Positions 12,661-24,639 of a stretch of 64,000 nt of DNA are shown one piece after another. Location: contig JABAKD010000025.1 in the NCBI GenBank assembly GCA_012845835.1, forward strand, positions 21,229,923-21,293,922, read 5' to 3'. Under the pieces are notes generated by a model. That model made no database searches, was not told the DNA's origin, and was given only the letters and a program-made list of their open reading frames with translations. The DNA is from Undaria pinnatifida. Lineage: Eukaryota; Sar; Phaeophyceae; Laminariales; Alariaceae. Position 1 is the stretch's first letter; the number at the start of each line of letters is the position of its first letter. Both the position numbers and the translations under genes were made by a program.

Positions 12661-13284
12661 ACACCGGCCTATAGGATATATCATGTGCTGTGTATCGACG
12701 CAGTGGTAGGTGCTGTGTGCGTGTGTATCTTGTCAGAATAGTCCATGTGCATCTGGTCAGGGTAGATAGACACCTTGGTACCGCGTTTTTGCTGGTATTG
12801 ACACGATCCGGCTGCATCACGAGAAAGTGCCCCGGCAATAATATTTTCAAAAGCACGACGCATTATGCATGCGCATGCATCCGACGGAGGGTTCCAAGCT
12901 GTTCCAAGGAATAATAGTTCTGGCATCTAGTGGGTGGATTGACATACAAAGTAGACACGTCTATATTCAAGCCCAAACGAGAGAAAGCGAAAGCCCCCCC
13001 CCCCCGGATGTCAGTCCTCAAAAAAACTTCCAAACTCACCACCACCAACGTCGCGCGGTAAGTTGCTCACTATGTCATCCATGTGAAGCTGGGTAGAAGC
13101 GGCCATGATGAGGAGTCGGCCTAGGCCCTAGCTAGGTAGGCTCATTCATCATCTGTCTTGGGATCGAAGCACCGCGGCAACACGAGCATCGACCGACCTC
13201 AAACCTGCACGATCCTCGCGGCATGCAGGTGCGCACATGTGGATAGCCATCTTGTAACAGCACTGCCTGCCGCGCTAAATAGAT
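12661..13284. other. no recognisable feature
   Basis: This is upstream of the small spliced gene; no clear promoter element is seen. Confidence 0.35.
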
Positions 13285-14027
13285 ATGCCTCTCCCTCTCT
13301 GCACCCGTCGTGCCCGTCCGTTGGGTCGGCGCTTGCGACCATCGATCTCACATGGCACCCCGGACTCTCGCGGACCATGTGGACCAGAAGCCGCCACGGT
13401 CGCGACGGCTTCATGCGCGCGCATAAGGTACTCCTAGCTGTTCATCTGTATGGGGGTTTCTGTCAATCTTCAGCGTTCGCGCGGACGACCGATCCGATGG
13501 TTACGACTTCAGCATCCCCAGCTCGTCTTGGATACCGCCGCTCATCAGCATCACCAGCTCTGGCCCCCGTTGGAGTGCCACGGCGAAGACGCAGCGATGG
13601 GAGCGCCAGAAGCTCTTTGCACCACTATCTGGACCACCAAACGCGGATAACGACCTCGACCATTCGCTGGAGCGTCCTAGGATGGAGAAGAACAACAACT
13701 GCTTGAAAGAGCAACATCTATCTATCTTCCTGGAGGAACATCATTTCTACCTCGAACAAGGGCTTGCGGAGAGGTGCGTGATTATTTTTTTTTTTCAATT
13801 CAAGACTAAGGACTTGTGTCTGTTCGTTTGGAGATTATCGCTTGTGTAGGGTCGCTTCGCCCCCCTCCTCTCCCCAAACCGCCAGGTCGCGAGGTGGGTA
13901 TCCAGACGCCGTACGCAAACTTGAGTCGCTTAACGCAAATTGGGATATCTTAGACGTTATGGTGGCTATTTTTTCGAGTCATGCCGCGTTAGGGGTGCAG
14001 CAGAAGTTTTCTGAGCTTCTAACTTGA
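13285..14027 (+). CDS. small intron-containing gene, unknown function
   Basis: Not recognised. Two plus-strand frames read like protein and join exactly across a putative 76-bp intron, 13774-13849 (donor AGAG/GTGCGT, acceptor TTGTGTAG/G), with codon AG|G split. The upstream exon contains EKNNNCLKEQHLSIFLEEHH. The last exon runs through YPDAVRKLESLNANWDILD and AALGVQQKFSELLT to a TGA at 14025. The upstream exon is open from 13430 and may start after an acceptor at 13473. A further exon from ATG 13285 with donor at 13428 would fit in phase, but that 46-bp intron is very short, so this first exon is speculative. The product would be about 205 residues, with a Ser/Pro-rich middle and a helical C-terminus. 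It could also be a fragment of a longer or dead gene. Confidence 0.5.
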
Positions 14028-14033
14028 GGAGTT

Positions 14034-14078
14034 CAACATCATCATCCATCATCCATCATCCATCATCGATCATCCATC
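14034..14078. repeat. 7-bp CATCATC microsatellite
   Basis: Tandem ATCATCC units just downstream of the small gene's stop codon. Confidence 0.8.
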
Positions 14079-14384
14079 ACCCAAAACACGATTTCGAAGA
14101 CGCTCATTCGCGCAACCCCACCAAGAAGATGTCTATGTGCTATTAATAGTAGTCCACTGAAACAAATGACGCGTGTTGTGATACAGGTGCCCCACCTTTT
14201 TTTCTGGAGTTTCCTCAATTTGGGAGCTGCTGAAGATCTCTCCCACAAACTGATTTATTAGACGATAAAAAATAAATTTTCCGTGTATACCGGATGAAAA
14301 ATCCCACATGGCCTGGGTAAAAAAAAAAACGAGAATGATAATGAAAAAAGGGGTATTTCCGACGGTGTTGGGTTGAGGAGCCCT

Positions 14385-14420
14385 GTCACTCAGTCACTCA
14401 GTCACTCAGTCACTCAGAAA
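14385..14420. repeat. 8-bp GTCACTCA microsatellite
   Basis: Four consecutive CAGTCACT units. A separate GATCGG/CAGATCGGC-rich stretch follows at 14526-14570. Confidence 0.85.
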
Positions 14421-16667
14421 CCATTTCGGACGAAAAGTGATACCTCTATCGTGGCACGCGTCAAGAAAATGTTATCGCGAAAAAAATACATTAACGACGG
14501 ATAGTTCCAGACGGGAGGAGTTCAACCGATCGGATCGTTCGGATCGGTCAGATCGGCCAGATCGGCCAGAAAACGTTTGCCCCAGCAAGTAAGTGCAACT
14601 CCTACAGTGAGGTGACTCCTACACCACTACGCTAGACTATACTACTATCAATATTCAATAGCCTGCATACATATGGTATCCAACGAACCAACAACATGTA
14701 AGTTTATTTCTGGCTTAACGAATCTCTCTGGCTAGCATTGATGTCAGGCGTTTTCCCGTCGCCACGGACTAATCTGGTAGATCGACGATCTTCGATCTCG
14801 TTTCGCACAAGAAAAGGTGATATATATGCCGAGAATCCAACCCACACAGCCCCACTTAAGTAGACTATTCTATAGTGAGTGGGTAGTGCGACCAACATAT
14901 TCGGGGTAGAGTAATCGGTCGAGTAAATTGCTTCCAGCCGAATAGCTGTTGAGCTCAATATCGCGATGTATAATATACTTCTACGGACTCCGGAGACGTC
15001 GGGCGCTGGGCATATTAGAGCTGACAAGACTTTTATCGCTACGATATGTTAAATGTTCACCACACACGTCTGCAAGCGCGCTTCTGCTAGGTCTGAGTCC
15101 TTTCATCTCTGCTAGTAGTAGAGTTGTAAATAGACTGCGAGCGCTGGAAATTCGAGCTACAAAACCCTTTTCGTCGACAGGATTACAGTAGTAGACTACC
15201 AGGTGTTATACCACTAACTGTTACTGTATTCGCCACATACATATCATAAATCTAGACCGGACCTATACTTGAACGCTATTGCAATCCATGCTACTTTAAG
15301 TAATAATATACCTGGTATGCAGAGAAACAGCGTACCTTTTTCACAAAGAAATACAGGATTGCTCGTTATTCGTACGTTATGGGTATAATTATTATTCGAC
15401 GTACATGTTCCACACGCATACATCTCTGTAGACTGTACATGTATAGTCTAGACTATGCACTCTTGCATGTATGTACCTATAGTCTACACCTTTCCGTCTT
15501 TCCTACCTTTTCGTGTGGCCCTTTTGCGGTGGTTTAGGTCGTAGTTCGGCCATCGGTGCGTGGTAGCTATAAAAGGCTGGAAATTCTCGCTGCCCCCCTC
15601 CCCCCCCCCGGCACGTCGAGCCCCCGATAAGGGTATACTGTTCCATCTCCTAGATTTTGCGTGACGCCAGGCAGCACGCAAGGTTCATTTTTTTATCTCC
15701 AATGCCATGCTGTGGGCGAAATTATTCCTAACATGTGTGTGCTTTTTCAACCAACCGGTCTTTCTTAACCGTTGACCAACTGGTAGCATCCTTTCGAAAA
15801 ATATCTCCAATTCTGATTTCGAGTGTTTTGTTCTCATTATTATGTGCGCGTAGTACAAGCCGGCCCAGCCCGTACCACCTTGCGCTCGGTGGAGTGTTCA
15901 AAGGGATCGCTATCATGAGTACCCCCCTCCGACATACGTTGGCGTTCATTGTGCACAGGACTTGGCATCGACACAACTCATCATGGACCTTCATCCTTTT
16001 TGGTGTTAGTCACGCTCTCGTCATTTCCTCGATTTCCCTGGTGTGACGTTACTAATATCCAAACGTACGTGTTGTTGCATGATGCGCTATGAATAGATCG
16101 TCGACATCATCCAGCCCGCCGCCACGAACAGCCACAGGACGTACAGTCTACCATGGTGCATGTGTATGATGAAGCAAATCGGGCAAAACAGAATGTCACC
16201 GTGCCTCAAAGTGATGGCTGAGTTTGCCGACGCCTTGTATTGTAAGCACACGATGAAATGACACACGCCAGGCACTACATGACGTTTGCCACATACATGC
16301 GGCGACGCCTAGAATACATATCTTTATATCACCTGCCTGGTATTGCTCATTATTCTAGCAGATTTGATGTTATAGCTTTACAATTACTGGACATGGGTTG
16401 CAAGATGGAATATTTCAATCGATAGGTACAACCATGTAATTATCATTGTTTTACCCAACACCCATCAAATCATGCACCATGTAATCCCACCTTTAATCCC
16501 TCGTCTTAAGCCATCGTTATCTGCGCTTCTTTGGTCGTACACATAGCATCCAGGGTCTCAAAGCCCCCCCCGCCCCGAACCTAACCTAGGGTCTATGGTC
16601 ATACGGCTACGACCATGCGCAAACTGAGTAGGCTATACCTTCCCCCCGAACCTAATATACGCTATAA
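14421..16667. other. AT-rich stretch without a convincing gene
   Basis: Short palindromes of the type TAGTCTAGACTA occur (for example near 15446). A TATAAAAGG motif lies at about 15570 without a supported downstream gene. A C-rich run sits near 15595-15610. No protein frame is recognised. Confidence 0.4.
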
Positions 16668-16956
16668 TAATGCGCGCGATCGGAGTATCACACACAGCTT
16701 GCAAAGATGAGTTTCGACGAAATCTTCGATTTCACAGCTGGAGTGTATTTTCATTTTTTATAATATGATTAGACTATTAATACGTCCTTACCTGTTGTTA
16801 CGGAAAACCATAATCATCACAACCAACCAACGATAAACACAAAGGTCTCGTCTATATTATAAAAAATGAAAATACACTCCAGCTAGCTGTGAGATCGAAG
16901 ATTTCGTCGAAACTCATCTTTGCAAGCTGTGTGTGATACTCCGATCGCGCGCATTA
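16668..16956. repeat. foldback made of two inverted R1 copies
   Basis: The arm at 16668-16766 is the reverse complement of 16854-16956 except for one substitution and a 4-bp AGCT insertion in the right arm. The spacer is 87 bp. Each arm is the 5' part of dispersed repeat R1 (AATACACTCCAGCTGTGA ... TTTCGTCGAAACTCAT ... GCAAGCTGTGTGTGATACTC). The left copy reads MSFDEIFDFTAGVYFHFL then stop on the plus strand. Transcription across it would give a long RNA hairpin. Confidence 0.85.
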
Positions 16957-17035
16957 CGAGTTGTGTGTCCTCATTAAGGATATAGGTCGGCGACTCCCCT
17001 TACAACTACAGTGTAGCTATCAGGGTCAAAGTCTA
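16854..17035 (+). repeat. dispersed repeat R1, copy in the foldback right arm and its extension
   Basis: Beyond the foldback arm this copy continues with TCCTCATTAAGGATATAGG and TCGGCGACTCCCCTT...ACAGTGTAGCTATCAGGGTCA. That matches copies at 21.3 and 63.7 kb, so the right copy is longer than the left one. Confidence 0.8.
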
Positions 17036-18640
17036 TCAAAGTCTATATATAATATACTTCGGAGTATAGACTATGCCCCTCTGTTTAGACTAGTATTTTA
17101 AGGGCCATATTTGGTTATGATCACTTGTTCCCCCATCATAATACTCTTTGCTGCGCGGCAGTAGTAGTAACTGTCTGGCTACTCGAAGCATTTCGAACCG
17201 TTCGTATGCTTGTCGTAGTGCTGTAGTGACGACCGACTGCATGGCATATACCACCCAATACGGGGCATGTCGCCGCAATACGAGCCCCATCTATGTATTG
17301 ATTCGAACTGCAACCGCTAATAAGACGTACTAGTTGGTCTTGCTTGTGCTCTTGACTTGACTACGAACAATGACGTACCACATGCAGGCTGAGGACACTC
17401 TACATATCTATAGACTAGTAGTACTAGTAGCGGGGCTACGATCTATGTCGCCGTGGTACGAATCCACCTCTTCGATTTCAAGCACAATCGCTGGATACGC
17501 AGCAGGCATTTATTTGCTTTCGGTAACTGTTGCAGTAGTGGTAGTGACGCACGGTATGCATGCTGCTGACGACACTATCCCACATCCTCGTGTCAGCCCA
17601 AGCCACGACATATTTCATGTCATCGTGCGAGCCTACTTCGCCGATTCAAGGTACTACAATCAATTGCTGAACGTACACTGACTTGATCATGATAATACAG
17701 TAATAACGACGTCGTGCATGCTGCTGCTGATCTAGTCTATGCTACAACCGTAGGGGCTGTAATGATAATAATACTGGACTAGAAGACTAGACTAGAGGCT
17801 GCAATACGAGCATATACGCTCAGTCGATCCCAACAACCACCACTACACTACAACAACACTGGTTAGACGCAGCATGTAGGACGCATGCATGCTTGATTGA
17901 CATGTACAACGGCGTACCATTTGCTGCTCATGACACTATAGACTACTCCAGGAACTAACCCGTTCACCGCAATACTAGAACCCAGTTTGTCGATCCCAAG
18001 CACAGCCGCCAGGTAGGTGTATATCTTTGTGCGTGGCCATTAATATGTTCTCGGCCTCACAGGTCGTGTGTTGAGCGATTTCAAGATGCTACACGTTGCG
18101 ATTACCCATAAGTAAGGTGTTCTTGAGAGTTTAGACGAGACATGGATTTGGATTGTTGGTTAAAAGTTGCTTGTGGTCGAGATTCTCTCCGGTATTGAAA
18201 CGTACAAATCCTCGGTTGTAATAATAGCAGTCTAGAGGGGGTTGAATATGATCATTACAAACAGTGAGTGAACGCTTGCACTGTGCAAGCAGGGGTGAGC
18301 CATACACAGCAATACTGTGTATTTTTGGTTCTTTTCCCACGTTGATTGCATCATATCACCATCCGGCGTGACGTGAGCTCGCATCACAGTCTAGTCTACT
18401 TACTTGACAGTGGGAGCGTGAGATGTCTTTCACATTTGGCTGGCGGCATTCTGACTCTACTGTATGTAGGGGCTATGACCCATGTGGCCGTACTGCACGC
18501 CCACTCTGTCGACTCCGAGTACAATCGCTTGACGTACTGCTGTTCTTGCTTCACCACAATTAAAACTCTCGGGGTCCCCGTTTGTAGCCAACGCCATGCT
18601 TTGCACAGGTCGTTGCATACGGTGTTGTCCATGAGTCCAT
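17036..18640. other. no convincing gene
   Basis: Scattered TAGTCTAGA/ACTAGACTAG palindromic words (for example 17775-17795). Open frames are no longer than chance. Confidence 0.35.
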
Positions 18641-20205
18641 AGTGTTGGTGATAGCACTGCCCACTAGCCTTTACATTGCCCCCCCCGGAGATCAATGCTA
18701 GCCAGCCACATGGCATGTGCTAGCCAGCCATGCTATTAATAGCGCTATTGATAGCCATATTCATTCTACGAAAACGGAAGTGTATTGCTTTTCGGATATC
18801 GAACACTACACAGTAGCTTAAATAGTCACCCCGAGAAATTTATGACAGCCAGAGAGACTCGGCGAACCCGAAAGTATATGTTGTGTGGGTTATATGTGTA
18901 GCACTATGCCTATTAACCTACATAGTCGCATTGGATATAGAGCACTACCCACTAGCTTGCACGGTCACCTCCACAGATAATGATAACCAATTATGTGCAT
19001 GCGTCGAAGTCGGCCGTAAATGTCCGGGTACATTATCTGCTCGCTAGCCTACATTTGTCGCGTTGCAGCGGCCATGCAGCACTTTACCCACTACTAGCCA
19101 ACATAGTCACCCCCAGAATTGAATGCTACCTGGTATTGATTGCAACTAATTTGCTAATGAACGGGTGAGCATCAAAGCCTAACTCTATTTAAGTTTAAAA
19201 GTGGGCATCGTATTGATTGCAACAGATTCATCGGGCGTGGAAGTGTATATTACTTGGTTATATATTGCGCTATGCCCATGTAAGCCTGGGCATAATCACG
19301 ATGGTCATGTAGCAATACCCACTATTATTAGTCTATAGCTTACATAGTGAACCCTAGAAATCTACCCAGAGTTCAACGCCAGCCAGGCAAACTTGTTGAA
19401 CCCGGAAATCGTGTTTTTTCAGTTCTATACGAATTATTCATGTATCACCACCCACTATTAATAGCTTATTTCGTACAGTAGTCACAAAGTATTTTGAAAA
19501 CACAATCTCTTCTAAACACGTCAGCTGTGGGTTCGATAGACTTAGGGTTGATACTCATGTTCGCAAGCTGCGTGATACACCAAATTTTGCAAACACAGTG
19601 GAGGAGGTAAATTGACACACAATGTACATGAAAATATGTGGAGGTATGTGTGGTGAGCTTGAGTTTTTTTTTCATCTCTAAACTTGTTGGTTGTGTAGTC
19701 TAATATAGCACTGGTGGAGGAGCACCCACTAGCCTACATAGTCAACGCTGTATAGTTTATTGCACTATCCAGCAGCCTATATAGTCACGGAACTACATGA
19801 AGGCTAGTGGGTAGCGCGCGCGTAATGCTACCCGCCTACACACATGAGATAACTACGAGCGACGTTTCTTTTTAGGGCCACAGCAGTGGCACTAGCAGTA
19901 TGAAAGTCCTGTTCAAAAGCTCGTTATGCGACCGTCGCTGAACTGGCCTGTTGCTTCGGCGCGTTTTTTTTTTTCTACCAACGATCGTCGACGTATGCTC
20001 ATTATTGAACTTCCTGCCGCTCCAACCAGTCGTTAAAGCGATAATGCAAAATTTCTGACGTAGTACAGCATTGAGGTGCAGTATGCGTCTTACTTGTTTG
20101 CACGCGCGTGATATATACCGGCACTTCGTAGAGGCCATGGAATATTTCGGCTAGTGGGTAGAGGTTATTACCAACACATATTAATAGTCTACATACCTAG
20201 TGATA
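18641..20205 (+). repeat. decayed array of a GCACTACCCACTAGCCTACATAG module
   Basis: A module of the form GCACTACCCACTAGC, CTACATAGTCACC, then AGAAAT..ATGCTAGCCAG recurs irregularly near 18653, 18800, 18899, 18941, 19078, 19310, 19450, 19715 and 19760. Spacing is 40-230 bp and divergence is strong. A degraded R1-like segment (CTCATGTTCGCAAGCTGCGTGATAC) is embedded at 19554-19578. Confidence 0.55.
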
Positions 20206-20885
20206 CTCGTGCACACATACTGAAGCAAGATCGGGAGTTCTTTCTTATGAAGTAACATGAAAACACCATACCTTTGTTGCGTGGCCGTCATTGAGGTGGC
20301 ATATTGCTTCAGCTTGTTGGTTTCGGCCAAAACGTCTTTGACGTATGGGCGTATATGATCCCTGTTGAACTCTCTGCCGTCCTGGTCAGGCGACAAGGCG
20401 ATTTCTATGTACTTAGACTAGACTATACATTAAGCAGGGAGGTCGATAGGGTTAGGGGTCCTTGTTTAGTGTCGGTATGCGCCAGCCGCAAACTCCGCGA
20501 ACAGCGGTGACAAGTGCTACTCCGCAGGTTGCCACAGCTGAATGTACCCACCTGTGCCGAGTGTTTAGCACAGGCACTATCGCAGCGGGCAATCGGTACC
20601 ACCATATTCATGCCTGGCATGATAGAGGAGCCTGCACTGCATGTGTCTCTCGTGTTCTCACCTGCACGGTATTGCTATATAGGTGTTATGTTTACTGTCG
20701 ATCCACCCGGCTAGATCACACAGATCACATAGATCACACCGATCACACTATGCACATCACCATAGGGGTAACACCAGTCTTTTTCGGCACCTCACTTCAC
20801 AAGCTTTTGTTTGTATTAACATTCATAATACCTCACCAAAGCACTGAACTCGAGATAAACTGAAAATTCAACAAGATGTATGCAT
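20206..20885. other. no convincing gene; short GATCACAC microsatellite
   Basis: GATCACACA/GATCACATA-type 9-10-bp units repeat at about 20713-20748. Nothing else is recognised. Confidence 0.4.
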
Positions 20886-20889
20886 AGAC

Positions 20890-21015
20890 TAATTGACGTA
20901 TGGGGTTTCCCCTGGAAATGCTGGTGGCGGGCGCGCGAGGGGTGTCGTACCGCCACCGACGGGGAGTATTTGGTGCAGTTTTTGGGTGACCCGGGACCGA
21001 TCAAGCTTACGCTCT
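20890..21015 (+). pseudogene. fragment of a retroelement protein (LDDPGP module)
   Basis: The plus-strand frame reads DGEYLVQFLGDPGPIKLTLS. This parallels KVYLVRFLDDPGPIVL in the longer minus-strand protein at 42.4-42.6 kb. Only about 100 bp are conserved, so this is a relic. The family is not identified with certainty. Confidence 0.5.
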
Positions 21016-21069
21016 CTCACGGAACGTTCTCCCTGTTCAGTTTTCTGTTTTGGTATTTGCCCTGAGGCT

Positions 21070-21258
21070 TAGTAGTTTCGCAGGGTAGATATGTGGGAGT
21101 GGCTGTTTGAAGGGCTTTATCTTCGCGTCATGTTCTAGACCGTGGAACCGGTGCTTCCCCGCATCTTCTAGATTTCTGCATGTACGGCGTATCAGGGTGA
21201 GCAAGTGTTATGGCCTTGCCCTGGGAGTCTGGCAAAGGCGTAGGGTCCAGGATGTAGG
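21070..21258 (-). repeat. dispersed repeat R4, copy 3
   Basis: On the minus strand the order is CCTTTGCC..CTCCCAGGGCAA, then ATAACACTTGCTCACCCTGAT, then a frame reading CRNLEDAGKHRFHGLEHDAK. That frame is conserved with the copies at 5.5, 31.5 and 41.6 kb. The copy directly abuts an R1 copy at 21262. Confidence 0.7.
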
Positions 21259-21261
21259 ATA

Positions 21262-21600
21262 TATATTAAAAAAAATTAAAATACACTCCAGCTGTGAGAT
21301 CGAATATTTTGTCGAAACTCATGTTTGCAAGCTGTGTGTGATACTCCGATCGCGCGTATTACGGGTTGTGTGTCCTCATTAAGGACATAGGTCGGCGACT
21401 CCCCTTGCAACTACAGTGTAGCTATCAGGGTCAACAGGGTGATGTTAGGCAGTCTGTGGGCGGAAACTATAAAACCTGTTTCTGAGGGGGACAAAATCTG
21501 ACAGCTGTGGCAGGAAATGCATCAGTTTATCAAGTGAATCCTGTAAGTCGAATATCCGGTGAGGGGAGGGCGGAGTTTTGAAGGACGTGGGGGCCTGATT
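21262..21600 (+). repeat. dispersed repeat R1, long copy
   Basis: It runs from TTAAAATACACTCCAGCTGTG through TCGGCGACTCCCCTT and CTATAAAACCTG to GGTGAGGGGAGGGCG. It aligns throughout with the copy at 63597-63905 at roughly 80%. The antisense start region reads MSFDKIFDLTAGVYFNFF then stop. A TATAAAA word lies inside at about 21468. Confidence 0.8.
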
Positions 21601-22140
21601 TTGATCAAAAGGGGGGCGGGAGATGAGACAGAAGAGTTTCACATCATTTTGAAGGCGAGTGGGTATAGGAAAAAGGGGATGATAAAATGGCCTCGACTTC
21701 CATTACCGCTATTTCTGTTACCGCGACACAAGGAATGACACAAAGAGCTTCTCTAAGGATACACGAAAGTAAGTGAACATCGTGGAGCCTGCTTGGTAGA
21801 GAGCCCTGTGAGGAGTGGTCCGTATCTGTATCAGGCCCATCGACTAACACAGTCCCACGGCCTAAACATATGATAATGAACGATGAGTCTATATATTGTA
21901 ATCCAAATGGAATCCCGACGAAATCCGGTAGAGCTTTAGCTGAGGAGCCCAGTGAGTCGGAGAATGTGATACCCCAATCTTAGTAAGCGTCGCATTAACA
22001 CAGTGTATTCTCATCATGGAGACCATGCTTTAATGATCTAGCCGCTAAAGTCGTATCCGCCCACGGGGGACGCATATTATTCGATTTGTCCTTGTGGCAG
22101 GTATTGACGTATAGTCCCCATATCGGTGTGTCATTTCACT
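21601..22140. other. no recognisable feature
   Basis: Nothing recognised on either strand. Confidence 0.35.
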
Positions 22141-22600
22141 GCCATGGGCTCCCGTGGCGCTCTCATGGCATTGCCACGGGCTTCGATATCAATGCCATGA
22201 TCGTCCTTTGACAATGGCATGGCGATTCCATGGGAGTCGTGGCGTTTCATAGGAGCCCATGGCATTTATGGGCGTTCGTGGGGTCTCACCAATAATCATG
22301 GGCTTTCACATCGCAATGTGGCATTGCCATGGGGCGTTTCTTGACGTATTTTCTTCGGTTGGTACGGCAGCAACTGCGTCATGGCGCGGCATGAAAACTA
22401 TCTCGGCATAGCCATCAAAATTCCCCATGGCAGTGGGACTGCCATCGCCGTACTACTGTGGACCGTAAACCTAACCCTATGACCATGGAAGTGTACCCAT
22501 GTGGCGTGCTATGGAGTATCACGGCGCGTGTCGTGTGGTATGTCCATAGTACTGTAGTGCCATGGGCCTTCATGGCACTGCCTATTGCCATGGAAATGTC
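22141..22600. repeat. cluster of CCATGG palindromes
   Basis: Eight CCATGG sites fall within 452 bp (22142, 22228, 22257, 22327, 22425, 22483, 22560, 22588), with many near-copies such as CCACGGG, CATGGCAT and CCCGTGG. Spacing is irregular, so no clean period is seen. Confidence 0.7.
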
Positions 22601-23169
22601 ATGCCACGGGCCTCGCTGTATAGCTACAGCCACACAGCTGTCAACGGCATACTTCGAATCAAACACGTGCACAGATGCAAGGCGAATGCTACAGTCTCGA
22701 CTCCTTTCGTGCCACGGTCTGCCATCCGATGATGAACTCACCCACCGAGCGTTCGGTACTGACAATCTTTTTACAGTTCTTGCCGATAAGGATCCACAGC
22801 GGTCCCCGCGACATTATGTAAATCCCGTTCAACCGCGATGTCCCGCGATTTCCCGGTATGTGCACTCCGCCTCACGGGGCCACACCGCAAAAACATGGAT
22901 TCCCACAGCCCCGTAATGAAACGATCACGCATACCCGAAGAAGCGGTTTTCCGTAGCCGTGTTGACCGTTTCTTATAGAGGATAACCATTAGCATAAATT
23001 CCAAGAAAATCGTCCTCAACAAACGTGCATGCGCTCTTAGAGTAGCGTCAGATGTCAAAATCAGCATACTACTATTTCTAGAATTACAGCACAATTATCG
23101 TACGCACACGTTTGAACGTAAACACCTGTCCGTGTATCGAGAACCGTTGTATGTCAGTGTTGTCTGTAA
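22601..23169. other. no convincing gene
   Basis: Overlapping open frames of about 100-150 codons on both strands cannot be told from chance. Confidence 0.35.
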
Positions 23170-23380
23170 AAACGGTGTCCTCTGGGGAAGTTATCACAAC
23201 ACAAGGCCGAGGTTGTACGGTGGGGGGGGGCAGCTTTGGGGCCTCTTTTTGCAGTGGATCGGGGTCGCTCGTGCGAGTGACCCCCAGTTCCTCTGCAGTG
23301 TTTCGTTTGCGATATGAATCCGTCATGGAATGGTAAGCTACGCGCTGCACCAAAAAAAATGCAAAAAATGTTTTTGTCAT
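23170..23380 (+). repeat. dispersed repeat R3, copy 1
   Basis: GCAGTGGATCGGGGTCGCTCGTGCGAGTGAC... followed by TTTCGTTTGCGATATGAAT and CATGGAATGGT aligns with 24990-25150. At the centre is a palindrome, GTCGCTCGTGCGAGTGAC. Confidence 0.6.
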
Positions 23381-24639
23381 AAGTGAGGCACAGGGTTGCT
23401 CGCCCGAGCAGTAAAAAACCGGTAGTTGAAAAAAGGGCGTATTGACAACACCGTCATAACATCTCCCCTACCGCCGCCTCTGTCACAACTATTAGCAGCA
23501 GTGTAGACATATCTGACGCACGCTACACAGGATACGCGTAGGGCTATTCGGCCGAAATATGTTTTGATCGAAGACGATGCACTGATGAAATGAGAAGGTA
23601 TCGAACACCGTTGCGGAAAACCATTTACGTTTTTACGCTAGTTACCGCTCCATACTTTGTGGAAGGCCATGGGATTTGTTTGTAGGTGGTTTGCGGTTTC
23701 GTTTTATCAAGTTCGGTGTCTGCGTGGGTTGGAGAGATCCTGACGCGGGGAGTCTTGAGGAAAATTATGCGATTTTTCCCATACCCCTGCCGTAGCATGC
23801 GTCACAATGACACGCCACCGCATGGACTAACACTATCCTTCCCTCCAATGGGAGGCCGCTTTGTCGCTCGATCAACGGGTAGCTCATTGGACCCTCTTGA
23901 CCCACACCCGCGTTTTGTGGAAACATATGACCCGGAATTGGTGCAGGATCATGTATGCAGGGATGGCATGGCTGTTGGACGTTATGCCCGTGGCAGTATC
24001 ATCGTATCAAACCGTTTCTGTGGCATCATAACATATACTGACTGCAGGACCGCGCCGCCTGTCGTTTTCTACCCCCGCTCGTTGCCGTACATACCGCACG
24101 CAGAGGCCAGGTATAGTACCCCTCTGCCGCCTAAGCCGAGTGCCACGCCACATGACGTGCCACGGCATGCCGCAGTTGCCGCATGCAACTTGCAGACAAA
24201 TCACGAGGTATGGTAATGGGGGTACCCAAGGTCTGGTTGGTGTGGGCCTATCATTGCATCGTAACGGACGAAGCCACTATGCGTGGGTAAAGTGTGCTCT
24301 CATAGGGTGTGGGGGCAGGGTTTGAGTACTGCACATACATACCTGGCACAACCGAACAGTGCCGCCATGACCAGTCACCCTCTCGTGACAGTAGAGGGTC
24401 AAGATCTCCCTGATTATTCAGCCAAATATCGGCAGTAGATACAACTCGATAATGTGCGGTGTGAGGAACGTGGTTGGGCATTTTTGCATAGTAAATACTA
24501 CAAGGGAATACCGGTGTACTTTTCGACGAGATTCGCTCTGAAACGAGACAACCACACCGTCGCGTAGCCGGCCACATGTTTAATCGAGCCTCTTACATCT
24601 AAATATAAACGTTTCACAAATTCGTCGACATCATTCATG
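23381..24639. other. no convincing gene; one long unsupported frame
   Basis: A 176-codon plus-strand frame at 23686-24216 is the only long one. A frame of that size is expected about once by chance in a window this large. No domain is recognised in it. Confidence 0.3.

Noticed and set aside
23686-24216. 176-codon plus-strand frame as a gene
   Set aside because: About one frame of this length is expected by chance; no domain, splice or homology cue.
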